From the NCBI RefSeq assembly GCF_015209595.1, contig NZ_JADEYS010000016.1, positions 62,001 through 126,000 of the forward strand: 64,000 nucleotides of DNA, read 5' to 3'. Both the position numbers and the translations under genes were made by a program. Below, piece by piece: positions 54,942-62,900 of the stretch; the first letter of the stretch is position 1, and the number at the start of each line of letters is the position of its first letter. This DNA is from Pontibacterium sinense. Lineage in GTDB: Bacteria > Pseudomonadota > Gammaproteobacteria > Pseudomonadales > Balneatricaceae. A model generated the notes under the pieces. That model saw nothing but the letters and a program-made list of their open reading frames with translations, made no database searches and was not told the origin of the DNA.

Positions 54942-56366
54942 ATGACTGAATTGACTCAGAATCCGTCTGCCGGATCTGCTTCAACTGACTCCACCGCAGG
55001 CGCAAAAGCGGATCATCCGATGTGGTCCTCGCGTCTGGCGTTTATCCTTGCGGCCAGTGGCTCCGCCGTGGGCTTGGGTAATATCTGGAAATTCCCCTAT
55101 ATCACCGGTGAAAACGGTGGTGGTGCTTTTGTACTGGTTTACCTGTTGTGTATCGCGCTGATCGGTATTCCGATTATGGCGGCGGAAGTGATGATTGGTC
55201 GTCGCGGTGGCCGCAGCCCGATCAATAGCATGCGCCAGCTGGCATCGCGGGATGGATTGTCCAAGCGTTGGGTCTGGATCGGTGGCATGGGTATGCTCGC
55301 GTCCTTCCTGATCCTCTCGTTCTACTCCGTGATCGGTGGCTGGGCGCTGTCCTATGTGGGTAACTCCGCTGGCGGCCTGTTCGCGGGTGCGAGTGCAGAC
55401 AGTATCGGAGCGATTTTTGGCAACCTGCTGGCTGACCCGTACACACTGCTGCTATGGCACTCCGTGTTTATGGTGCTGGTGATTATGATCGTGGCGCGCG
55501 GCGTCAGCTCCGGTATGGAGAAAGCGATCAACATCCTGATGCCGATCATGTTTGGTCTGCTGCTGGTGATGGTGGGTTACGCCATGAGCACCGACAGCTT
55601 TGGTGACGGCTTCAAGTTCCTGTTCAGCCCGGACTTCTCTAAACTCACCACTGAAGGTGTGCTGACCGCACTGGGTCACGCGTTCTTCACCCTGAGCTTG
55701 GGTATGGGTGTGATGATGGCCTACGGCTCTTACCTGCCGAAAAATGTCTCCATCGTTAAAACCGCGGTGACCGTATCCATGGTGGATACCGCTGTGGCCC
55801 TGATGGCCGGTCTCGCAATCTTCCCGCTGGTGTTTGCCAACGGTATGGAAGCGGGCGCAGGTCCGGGTTTGATCTTCCAGACCCTGCCAATCGCCTTCGG
55901 CCAGATGCCGGGTGGTGTATTCTTCGGCACCTTGTTCTTTATCCTGCTGGTAGTTGCGGCTGTAACCTCGGCGATCTCCCTGCTGGAGCCGGTCGTAGAG
56001 TGGTTTGAAGAGCAGAAGGGTATCAGCCGTCTGAAAGGCGCACTGATCGGTGGTATCAGCATCTGGTTGCTGGGTATCACCACCATCCTGTCTCTGAACG
56101 TATGGTCCGATGTTCACCCGCTGGCGATGTTCGAACGCTTCGAAGGCAAGACCATCTTTGACCTGCTGGACTACGTCACCGCGAACCTGATGATGCCACT
56201 GGGTGGTTTGTTTATCGCACTGTTCGTCGGCTGGTTTATGTCCAAACAGGCGGCAGAAAACGAACTGTCGATTGGTAACGGCGTCGCCTTCAACCTGTTT
56301 ATGTTTGTCCTGCGCTTTATCACCCCAGCCGCTGTACTGGTGGTGTTTGTGTATAACCTGATGTAA
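54942..56366 (+). CDS. Neurotransmitter:sodium symporter (NSS) family transporter
   Basis: A 474-residue membrane protein with about 11-12 spans, of the NSS/LeuT family that imports amino acids with Na+. The hallmark of TM1, SGSAVGLGNIWKFPY, is preserved, followed by GENGGGAFVLVYLL, TLSLGMGVMMAYGSY (TM6) and VTSAISLLEPVVEW. It follows the dehydrogenase by 104 bases and ends in a terminator, so it likely closes the operon and supplies aromatic or branched-chain amino acids to the two enzymes. GGAGAA precedes the ATG. Confidence 0.93.
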   Translation: MTELTQNPSAGSASTDSTAGAKADHPMWSSRLAFILAASGSAVGLGNIWKFPYITGENGGGAFVLVYLLCIALIGIPIMAAEVMIGRRGGRSPINSMRQLASRDGLSKRWVWIGGMGMLASFLILSFYSVIGGWALSYVGNSAGGLFAGASADSIGAIFGNLLADPYTLLLWHSVFMVLVIMIVARGVSSGMEKAINILMPIMFGLLLVMVGYAMSTDSFGDGFKFLFSPDFSKLTTEGVLTALGHAFFTLSLGMGVMMAYGSYLPKNVSIVKTAVTVSMVDTAVALMAGLAIFPLVFANGMEAGAGPGLIFQTLPIAFGQMPGGVFFGTLFFILLVVAAVTSAISLLEPVVEWFEEQKGISRLKGALIGGISIWLLGITTILSLNVWSDVHPLAMFERFEGKTIFDLLDYVTANLMMPLGGLFIALFVGWFMSKQAAENELSIGNGVAFNLFMFVLRFITPAAVLVVFVYNLM

Positions 56367-56392
56367 GCGACCTCATTATTCCTCCCCCCCAC

Positions 56393-56424
56393 AAAGCCTG
56401 TCTCAGTATTGAGATGGGCTTTTT
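56393..56424 (+). terminator. Rho-independent terminator of the catabolic operon
   Basis: AAAGCC and GGCTTT arms with an inner TCTCA/TGAGA stem around GTAT, then a T-rich run, 26 bases after the transporter stop codon. Confidence 0.88.
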
Positions 56425-56429
56425 CTTTT

Positions 56430-56978
56430 AAACCAAGTTCAGCACTCCATCATCCTCATTCCTATATCTCCACGCCTTCTGTTGATCTAATCCCCGAAAC
56501 AGGTCTCGTCTTTCTGCGACAGCCGTGGTAAAAAGTCAATTAAGTCAAATGGATAGACGCTAGGTAGGACAGTCAATGCCTCCCTATTATCAATACGAAG
56601 CGAGAACGCTCGGTGTGTCAGGGATGATATAGGTAGTTTCCATTCTATTTCCTTCCTGAATATCTGGTTGCAAGGTTTTATCTGCAGTTTTGGCAGTGCT
56701 AAAAGTGAGATGTTTTCTTTGTAGGATTTGAAGTTTCTTTTTCTGAGTTAGATTGGTATCAGAAACTGACGGTCCTCGTTGGTTGTCTTTCAGCAGGTAT
56801 TGTTCTGCCTCTGTACCTCAGCGGTTTCGTACTTGGTGTAATTAGCCGGCTTTTTTTTGGTGCTCGTTATGTGACTTTGTTCGTTACTGCGGCATCGTTG
56901 TTATAACAAGGAAAGGCAGTTGGGCGGAGGAAACGTCCCTGCTTTGGATTATAGTTGTAATCGACTAGGGATATATGA
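56430..56978. other. AT-rich gap before the STAND gene
   Basis: About 550 bases with lower GC than the genes to the left. One frame is open on the plus strand from about 56709 to 56968 and would encode hydrophobic residues, but it has no good start codon and reads like a T-rich chance frame. No attachment site, tRNA or integrase is seen. The next gene's ribosome site (AGGGATA) ends the gap. Confidence 0.4.
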
Positions 56979-59300
56979 ATGGCTTTCAATCTAACACGAA
57001 TGACAATTTATGCATTAATTGCTGCTATTGAAGAGGATTTGAGATCCCTAATTAAGACTCATGTTTCAGATCTAGATAAGCTTGACTCTGTCCTTTTAGA
57101 CAGGGCTAAAAGCCGTATTGAAAAAGATATAGGTGTTCTCTTTGGTGATCTTGAATTTAAAGAGCTTATTGATTATTTTGATCTTGGTGATACCTTTCAA
57201 ACAATTAACTCTAACAAAGATTCCTTTCCGGAACATGTTTTTAAATCTATCAGGTCAGTAACTAAAGACTTAGAGAAGGTCGTTTCCATCAGAAATAGGG
57301 TGATGCACATACGCCCTTTGAATTTTGATGATCTACCAATTGTAAGTGAGTTCTGTACAAAGCTTGTTGATTTGGATGGCTCAATTCAGTGGGATAATAT
57401 ATGTGCCACTATAGAACGCCTTGATAGAGATCCTAGCTTTGTACTTTCGATGGATATAGTTAGTTATGATGATGACGAGTCTATCAATCACAATCTTCCA
57501 ATACCGGATTTTGATGAGACAGGTTTGATTGGACGTGACAAAGAAATAGAGCAAGTAAGACAGCTTTGCCTAGGCGGTTTTCCTGTGATATCGATTGTAG
57601 GTGAGGGTGGAGTTGGTAAGTCTGCTCTAGCCTTAAAAGTTGCCTATGAGCTAATTGATAAAAACTCACCTTTTGATGCTGTAGTATGGGTGACCTCAAA
57701 AACTACGCAAATCACCCTAAATGAGATAAAGGAGATAAAGGGGGCTATAAATACTTCACTTGGGGTTATTCAAGAAATAGGTGGGCAAGTAATAGGGGAT
57801 GAATTTGGTGGGACTAATCTTGATGAGGTTATTGAATATTTAGCTGCATTTAAGATTGCTCTGTTCATCGATAATTTGGAAACAATTCTTGACGATAATA
57901 TAAAACAGTTTGTAGGCGCACTTCCTCAGGGTAGTAAGATAATTATTACATCGAGAATAGGTTTGGGAGCTTATGAATACCCGATAAAGCTGCAAGGTAT
58001 CGAAGAATCTTATGCATCGCAACTGTTAAGGTCAGTAGCAAAAATAAGAGGGGTTGAGGCTCTATCAAAACTCCCGGAAAATATTCTTCGTGGCTATGTA
58101 AACAGGATGCATAGAAATCCGAGTTACATAAAATGGTTTGTTAGCTCCGTTCAAACAGGATTGAGCCCTGAGGCAGTGCTTCAAAATGCTGATGTGTTTT
58201 TAGATTTTTGTATGTCAAATGTTTATGAGTATCTCTCTAAAGATGCTCAGAAATTAACAAAATCACTTCAGTGTGCTCCAGGGTTAAAAGATATCCCGGA
58301 GTTGACTTATCTAAATGATTTTGAAGCGTTGCAGGCTCAAAAGGCAATTCAGGAACTCATGGCCACCAATATGCTTTCACAGTCATCAGCCACTAAAGGG
58401 GCCAGTGTAAAAACGACATATCAACTTTCTGAACTTGCCCGAGCATATCTTGGAAAACACCATAAGCCATCTCAAACTTTTCAGAAGGCTATAAGAGACA
58501 AGAGAAATCAACTAAACTCTTTGTTTGAAGAGCAAATGAACCGAAAATCAGGGAATAAATATTTACCACGTAATATAAAGTTTAGAGATAAATCTGATCG
58601 TGTGATTGTAAGACGGTTGCATGAGGCGCAAACTCGTATTGCCAACTCTGAACATGATCAGGCATTCGAAATTTTGCAGGAAGCACAGCGTTTAGCACCA
58701 GATTACTTTGAAGTGGCTCGATTTATGGCATACTTTTACCAAAAAAGCGGTAATTTGTCAGACGCTAGAGAGCAGTATGAACTGGCTATCGTTCTTTCAC
58801 CAAATACACCTCAATTGCATTATTGGTTTGGTAAATTTTTACTGCATTCCGAAGAAAATGTAGATGATGCGGTTACTCAATTTGAAAAAGCAAAGAGTAT
58901 CGATGAAAAGTCAGTTGAAGTGTCCCTTGCATTGGCTCGAGGGTACTTGTTTCAGCATAAATTTGATGACACGCAAAGAATTTTAAGCGCTTTGTCCCCG
59001 GAAATTGAAAAAACTGATGAACATCTTCTAAAAATGTACTTCGATACTGAGATTCAGGTTAAATATCGGGCTGCAGATGATCTTTCAAAATCAGGTGAAG
59101 CTGAAAATGCACTTGTTGCTTTTGAAGAGATGAAAGATAAATTTGAAGCTTTAGAAGATAAATATAAGGATAAACATATACGTAAAAAATTGAAAAAATG
59201 TGCTTATACATTGAGCAAAATATCACGAGGTGTGACTCCGGGTAAAAAGGCAAGAGTTGCTGAGCTAGAAAGTTGGCTTGAAATTGAAAGTATGAGTTAG
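56979..59300 (+). CDS. HEPN-NB-ARC-TPR STAND ATPase, candidate antiphage defence protein
   Basis: A 773-residue protein with three parts. Residues about 1-165 are helical and hold RNRVMH (Arg105-x4-His110), the RxxxxH signature of HEPN ribonucleases, in a context like Swt1-type HEPN. Residues about 180-470 are a STAND-class NB-ARC ATPase: [11 protein letters not shown] (Lys214), a Walker B FIDNLE (Asp298) and KIIITSRIG. Residues about 550-720 are TPR-like helical repeats ([34 protein letters not shown]), the usual sensor arm. STAND proteins with a nuclease effector act in bacteria as one-gene antiphage sensors. The gene is much richer in A and T and uses different codons (AAA, GAT, TTA, ATA) than its neighbours, a sign of transfer. 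It stands alone; the trigger is unknown. Confidence 0.85.
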   Translation: MAFNLTRMTIYALIAAIEEDLRSLIKTHVSDLDKLDSVLLDRAKSRIEKDIGVLFGDLEFKELIDYFDLGDTFQTINSNKDSFPEHVFKSIRSVTKDLEKVVSIRNRVMHIRPLNFDDLPIVSEFCTKLVDLDGSIQWDNICATIERLDRDPSFVLSMDIVSYDDDESINHNLPIPDFDETGLIGRDKEIEQVRQLCLGGFPVISIVGEGGVGKSALALKVAYELIDKNSPFDAVVWVTSKTTQITLNEIKEIKGAINTSLGVIQEIGGQVIGDEFGGTNLDEVIEYLAAFKIALFIDNLETILDDNIKQFVGALPQGSKIIITSRIGLGAYEYPIKLQGIEESYASQLLRSVAKIRGVEALSKLPENILRGYVNRMHRNPSYIKWFVSSVQTGLSPEAVLQNADVFLDFCMSNVYEYLSKDAQKLTKSLQCAPGLKDIPELTYLNDFEALQAQKAIQELMATNMLSQSSATKGASVKTTYQLSELARAYLGKHHKPSQTFQKAIRDKRNQLNSLFEEQMNRKSGNKYLPRNIKFRDKSDRVIVRRLHEAQTRIANSEHDQAFEILQEAQRLAPDYFEVARFMAYFYQKSGNLSDAREQYELAIVLSPNTPQLHYWFGKFLLHSEENVDDAVTQFEKAKSIDEKSVEVSLALARGYLFQHKFDDTQRILSALSPEIEKTDEHLLKMYFDTEIQVKYRAADDLSKSGEAENALVAFEEMKDKFEALEDKYKDKHIRKKLKKCAYTLSKISRGVTPGKKARVAELESWLEIESMS

Positions 59301-59305
59301 GGCTG

Positions 59306-59341
59306 AAAGGGGACAGATTTATTTTTAATCCTGTCTCCTTT
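59306..59341 (+). repeat. REP-like GGGGACAG hairpin, copy 1
   Basis: AAAGGGGACAG (59306-59316) and CTGTCTCCTTT (59331-59341) form a stem around an A/T-rich loop (ATTTATTTTTAATC), directly after the STAND gene. From memory, such GGGGACAG elements recur in many proteobacterial genomes and are tied to Y1/REP-associated transposases. Confidence 0.8.
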
Positions 59342-59485
59342 ACTAATCTGAAGGGCCTTGTCGTACCACTTCGCATATCAGGCCCTTTTAGCGCTCTATT
59401 ACCGAAAAATCTCTTAACTGCACTCGCCAATCTAGAGCAGACCCTTTACCATGCACGTCAAACCAGTTTAGAGAAGTTATACAGT

Positions 59486-59824
59486 ATGTCCCTTCCTCCT
59501 TGCCCGAAATGCAATTCTGAGTTCGTTTACCAAGATCAGGAGATGCTGATCTGTCCTGAATGTGCACACGAATGGAACCCGTCTGAAGTTGCTGAAGAAG
59601 ATCAGCCGGTGACAGCTAAAGATGCCAACGGAACGTTGTTGGCTGATGGCGATAAGGTCACGTTGATCAAAGACCTGAAAGTCAAAGGCAGTTCTCAGGT
59701 GCTTAAGATCGGTACTAAAGCGCTGGTAAGACGCATCGTGGAAGGAAAGGATCACGAGCTTGACTGCCGAGTAGATGGCGCAGGCGAAATGATGGTGACC
59801 GCGAAGTTTGTGAAGAAAGCCTGA
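59486..59824 (+). CDS. yjdM: Zinc-ribbon protein YjdM (PhnA family)
   Basis: A 112-residue protein of the YjdM family (formerly called PhnA, from its place next to the E. coli phn genes). It has an N-terminal zinc ribbon (CPKCNSEF, then CPECAHEW) and a C-terminal small beta-barrel domain ([29 protein letters not shown]). The function is not established, and no phosphonate gene is near. Length and domain order are normal. It is flanked on both sides by REP-like elements. Confidence 0.95.
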   Translation: MSLPPCPKCNSEFVYQDQEMLICPECAHEWNPSEVAEEDQPVTAKDANGTLLADGDKVTLIKDLKVKGSSQVLKIGTKALVRRIVEGKDHELDCRVDGAGEMMVTAKFVKKA

Positions 59825-59835
59825 TCACGCTTATG

Positions 59836-59882
59836 AAAGGGGACAGATTTATTTGCGAACCTGTAAATAAGTCAGTCCCTTT
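59836..59882 (+). repeat. REP-like GGGGACAG hairpin, copy 2
   Basis: AAAGGGGACAGATTTATTT at the left and CAGTCCCTTTT at the right, twelve bases after yjdM. The left arm is identical to copy 1 and the loop is longer. Confidence 0.78.
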
Positions 59883-59995
59883 TGTCTTTTATTTACGAGT
59901 CTGATCCCTAAGCCCCGACTGAACTAAGTCGTTTATTGTAAGTCCCTTCTACAGACATTCGATTGCTTCCGCTGATATCTGCTGTAGGTCCAACT

Positions 59996-60538
59996 ATGAA
60001 AGGCTTCCTTGCCAAGCGCCTCACCAATCCCAAATGGTGGTTGTCCCAGCTTAAGACGCTGCTTTTGATCACTGTAGTGGTCACCGCTATCAGCCTCTAC
60101 CAACAGCGTAATATGGTCTCGGGGTCAGCACCTGAGCAGATTACCTATACCGTGACTGGCGAGCGATATGATCTGTCCGAACAATATAAACAGGGACCGA
60201 TGCTGGTTTATTTCTGGGGCAGTTGGTGTGGGATCTGTAGCCTGACCTCGCCCGCGGTGAGCGATATTGCCGAATCTGTCGCGGGAACGGGTAGCAGTGT
60301 ACTCACGGTGGCGCTGTCTTCAGGGGATGACCGAGATGTGCAGGCCTATCTGGATAAACATAACTATGGTTTCACGACACTGAACGATCCCTCTGGTGAG
60401 ATCAGCCGCCGTTGGGGCGTGGCGATTACGCCGAGTATTTTCTATCTCAATCCAAAAGGGGAGATCGTACTGGTCAGTTCAGGGTTGAGTAGCGAGTGGG
60501 GGATGCGCATTAAACTCTGGCTGGCAGGTTTTCTCTAA
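59996..60538 (+). CDS. Membrane-anchored thioredoxin-like protein (ScsD/TlpA type)
   Basis: A 180-residue protein with one N-terminal membrane anchor (LKTLLLITVVVTAISLY) and a periplasmic thioredoxin fold. The redox motif is WCGIC in FWGSWCGICSLTSPAV, and the cis-proline region is VAITPSIFYLNP. This is the layout of ScsD/TlpA-like protein disulfide oxidoreductases, which reduce or exchange disulfides in the periplasm (copper resistance or cytochrome maturation in known cases). The ATG at 59996 gives the anchor directly; an upstream frame start adds 11 residues. It lacks ScsB or ScsC neighbours. Confidence 0.88.
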   Translation: MKGFLAKRLTNPKWWLSQLKTLLLITVVVTAISLYQQRNMVSGSAPEQITYTVTGERYDLSEQYKQGPMLVYFWGSWCGICSLTSPAVSDIAESVAGTGSSVLTVALSSGDDRDVQAYLDKHNYGFTTLNDPSGEISRRWGVAITPSIFYLNPKGEIVLVSSGLSSEWGMRIKLWLAGFL

Positions 60539-60555
60539 CGGGGATGCCTGAGCTT

Positions 60556-60576
60556 AAAGGGGACAGGTTTATTTCT
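60556..60576 (+). repeat. REP-like GGGGACAG element, copy 3 (left arm only)
   Basis: AAAGGGGACAGGTTTATTT, eighteen bases after the thioredoxin-like gene, matches the left arms of the copies at 59306 and 59836 with one change. No clear right arm follows, so this is a solo or decayed copy. It also borders the decayed toxin. Confidence 0.7.
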
Positions 60577-60589
60577 CTAGAGATGGTCA

Positions 60590-60673
60590 GAACCAAAGCG
60601 TTTGGCTGAGGTTACAGTTGAATAGTTGCTGCAATGCAGATCCCGACGTTTGCCACTCTTTTTGAATTCGAGA
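60590..60673 (-). pseudogene. Probable remnant of a RelE/StbE-type toxin gene
   Basis: Directly after the antitoxin stop codon, the same frame on the minus strand stays open for 28 codons and reads IQKEWQTSGSALQQLFNCNL, then SQTLWF. This resembles the N-terminal helix of RelE/StbE toxins as I remember them (pattern KEWxxLGSxxxxQFxxxLxxxL). The toxin's start and its catalytic C-terminal part are missing, and a stop follows at 60587. This is inference from a short match; an alignment is needed. Confidence 0.45.
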
Positions 60674-60922
60674 TTATAAGTTATCAATTGTTACCGAATC
60701 GGTTTCTTCTGTTTCACGATCTTTCGCAATAGATAGAAGCTCAAGGTCTTCGAGCTTATCCATCATCATTTCGTAGGCATCAACAGGCACGCAATAGAAT
60801 GCCGGTTCATTGCGGTTGAGTATAGCCACTGGTTCACCATACGCACTGTTCGCAACCTTCACTGGGTTTGCTTTTAGTTCAGTGATGCTTGCCGTGACAT
60901 CAGCCAAGATTCGAGTAGCCAT
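60674..60922 (-). CDS. Phd/YefM (StbD-like) antitoxin, apparently orphan
   Basis: An 82-residue type II antitoxin. ATRILADVTASITELKANP followed by EPVAILNRNEPAFYCVPVDA is the StbD-like form of the Phd/YefM family: an N-terminal DNA-binding dimer domain and a C-terminal helix (MMMDKLEDLELLSIAKDRE) that would wrap the toxin. AAAGGATC precedes the ATG at 60922. In intact pairs a RelE-type toxin gene follows at once; here only a short decayed stretch follows. The antitoxin itself looks intact and may still repress or neutralise related toxins elsewhere. Confidence 0.9.
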   Translation of the reverse strand: MATRILADVTASITELKANPVKVANSAYGEPVAILNRNEPAFYCVPVDAYEMMMDKLEDLELLSIAKDRETEETDSVTIDNL

Positions 60923-61101
60923 CAAAACGATCCTTTTAAGTGATCTTTATAACAGTCACTTTAGAGGCGGGGAATTAACCGCACAAGTTACTTAAGCGGA
61001 ATTTATGTTGCGTGGAGGTTGTGAGTGACGTGTATTGATGGGGTTTAGCGATAATAGTGGAAGAGTCAGTGATAACAGCCTGTCGTGTTGCCGCTCACTG
61101 G

Positions 61102-61131
61102 AAAGACCCTCAGTTTAACCGCAGGGCCTTT
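61102..61131 (-). terminator. Possible terminator of the rhlE gene
   Basis: AAAGACCCT and AGGGCCTTT arms with one mismatch around CAGTTTAACCGC, about 45 bases past the rhlE stop codon. The T-run on the minus strand is short, so the call is tentative. Confidence 0.5.
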
Positions 61132-61175
61132 CGCATATCCAACGGATCTTATCCGCCGGTGACTTCTTGCTGTTC

Positions 61176-62606
61176 TTAACGTGGTGCGTTGCTGTTCGCA
61201 GGTTTTGTACCCGCTGAACGGCGGCGAGGTCTGCGTTTAGGTGCGTCTGAGTTACCCGCCGGTTTTGCTTGCTGACCGCCACGGTTGTTTGGCTTCTGGC
61301 CGTCACCGGAGGTTGCTGGTTTCTTCACATGCTTTTTGTTCTTGCCCGTTGGCTTATGTCCGCGTGCGGCTTCACCGGAGCGCTGTCCGTCACTGTGTTC
61401 TACACGTGGGGTGCGCGGTTTCTTCGGACGGTGTGTTTTCTTACGTGAATTCAGGCGTGACTCGGGCAGTACATGCACCGGATCATAGCCGGGGATGATT
61501 TCGCGGGTCAGCACATGGCCGATCAGCTTTTCAATATCATTCAGCTGTTTCTCTTCGTCGGCACTGACCAGCGAGATCGCTTGTCCCGTTGCGCCTGCAC
61601 GGCCGGTACGTCCGATACGGTGTACGTAATCAGCGGGTACGTTGGGCAGATCAAAGTTCACCACTTGTGGCAGTTGATCGATATCCAGTCCGCGTGCGGC
61701 AATATCGGTAGCAACCAGTACCTGCAATTTACCGTTTTTGAACTCGGATAATGCGCGGGTACGTGCGCCCTGGCTTTTGTTGCCGTGGATCGCAGATGAG
61801 CTGATGCCTTGTCCGTCCAGATGACGGCTCAGGCGGTTTGCACCTTGTTTGGTGCGAGTAAACACCAGTACCTGACGCCATTGGTGTTGTTTGATTAACT
61901 GAGTCAGCAGGGCTGATTTCTTCTTCTTATCAACCGGGCTGATCCATTGTTTTACAGTGTTGGCTGTGGCATTGCGTGGGCTGACAGAGATCTCAACCGG
62001 ATCATGCACTAAACCTTTTGCCAGCGAGCGGATCTCATCAGAGAAGGTCGCGGAGAACAGCAGGTTCTGTCGGTTCTTCGGCAATACCGCCAGAATCTTG
62101 CGGATGTCGTGGATGAAACCCATATCGAGCATACGGTCGGCTTCATCGAGGATCAGGACTTCCAGCTGGTTGAACTTCACCGCTTTCTGGTTGTAGAGAT
62201 CCAGTAAACGTCCCGGTGTAGCCACCAGTACGTCCGCGCCACGGCGCAGGGCCTGCATTTGAGGATTGATCTTAACGCCGCCGTACACCACGGTGGAGTT
62301 TAATGGCAGATGCTTGCTATAGGTCTTAACGCTGTCACTGACCTGTGCGGCCAGTTCGCGGGTGGGCGTTAATACCAGTGCGCGTGCCTGATTGGGAGTT
62401 GCGCGTTTGCCACCGGATAAACGCTCCAGCAGCGGGAGGGTGAAACCTGCGGTTTTGCCGGTGCCGGTTTGCGCGGCGGCCATCACATCTCGACCTTCTA
62501 ACACGGCAGGTATCGCCTGTGCCTGTATCGGTGATGGTGTGTCGTATCCCTGATCTGCAACGGCATCAAGAATAGCGGGGGAAAGGCCGAGGTCGGCAAA
62601 TTTCAT
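61176..62606 (-). CDS. rhlE: ATP-dependent RNA helicase RhlE
   Basis: A 476-residue DEAD-box RNA helicase. In order: Q motif ([14 protein letters not shown]), Walker [35 protein letters not shown], then [30 protein letters not shown] and [11 protein letters not shown] basic, Pro/Arg/Lys-rich tail of about 100 residues (from about 375 on) ends [11 protein letters not shown], as in RhlE proteins, and probably binds RNA nonspecifically. Compared with the 414-residue paralogue at 10375 the core is alike but the tail is longer. It acts in ribosome assembly and RNA decay, often at low temperature. Confidence 0.93.
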   Translation of the reverse strand: MKFADLGLSPAILDAVADQGYDTPSPIQAQAIPAVLEGRDVMAAAQTGTGKTAGFTLPLLERLSGGKRATPNQARALVLTPTRELAAQVSDSVKTYSKHLPLNSTVVYGGVKINPQMQALRRGADVLVATPGRLLDLYNQKAVKFNQLEVLILDEADRMLDMGFIHDIRKILAVLPKNRQNLLFSATFSDEIRSLAKGLVHDPVEISVSPRNATANTVKQWISPVDKKKKSALLTQLIKQHQWRQVLVFTRTKQGANRLSRHLDGQGISSSAIHGNKSQGARTRALSEFKNGKLQVLVATDIAARGLDIDQLPQVVNFDLPNVPADYVHRIGRTGRAGATGQAISLVSADEEKQLNDIEKLIGHVLTREIIPGYDPVHVLPESRLNSRKKTHRPKKPRTPRVEHSDGQRSGEAARGHKPTGKNKKHVKKPATSGDGQKPNNRGGQQAKPAGNSDAPKRRPRRRSAGTKPANSNAPR

Positions 62607-62900
62607 AGATTTTTCTCAAATGTAGGAAGGATTCAGCGCATACCCAAACCGGCGATCTGAACCCTGAAATATAGTGTGTGGATATCGGACTTACGTGAAG
62701 AATGGAGTCCGGTGCTGCATTGTGCACTATTTATAAGGTTTCTGCTCCAACTGCATAAACACAATTGCCTTTACGCGTTCAAATATAGTCAAAGTGGGCG
62801 CTTTGATGGGGGCATATGCTGCGTTTTACCCATTCGAATGGATAACGACAGGGGATGGAGTGTTGGTTTGTGTATGTCTTTAGCAAATCACGGTGCCTTT

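Noticed and set aside
56709-56968. Open frame with a hydrophobic product before the STAND gene
   Set aside because: No acceptable start codon; the T-rich strand gives hydrophobic codons by chance. It could be a remnant of a membrane protein but nothing supports that.
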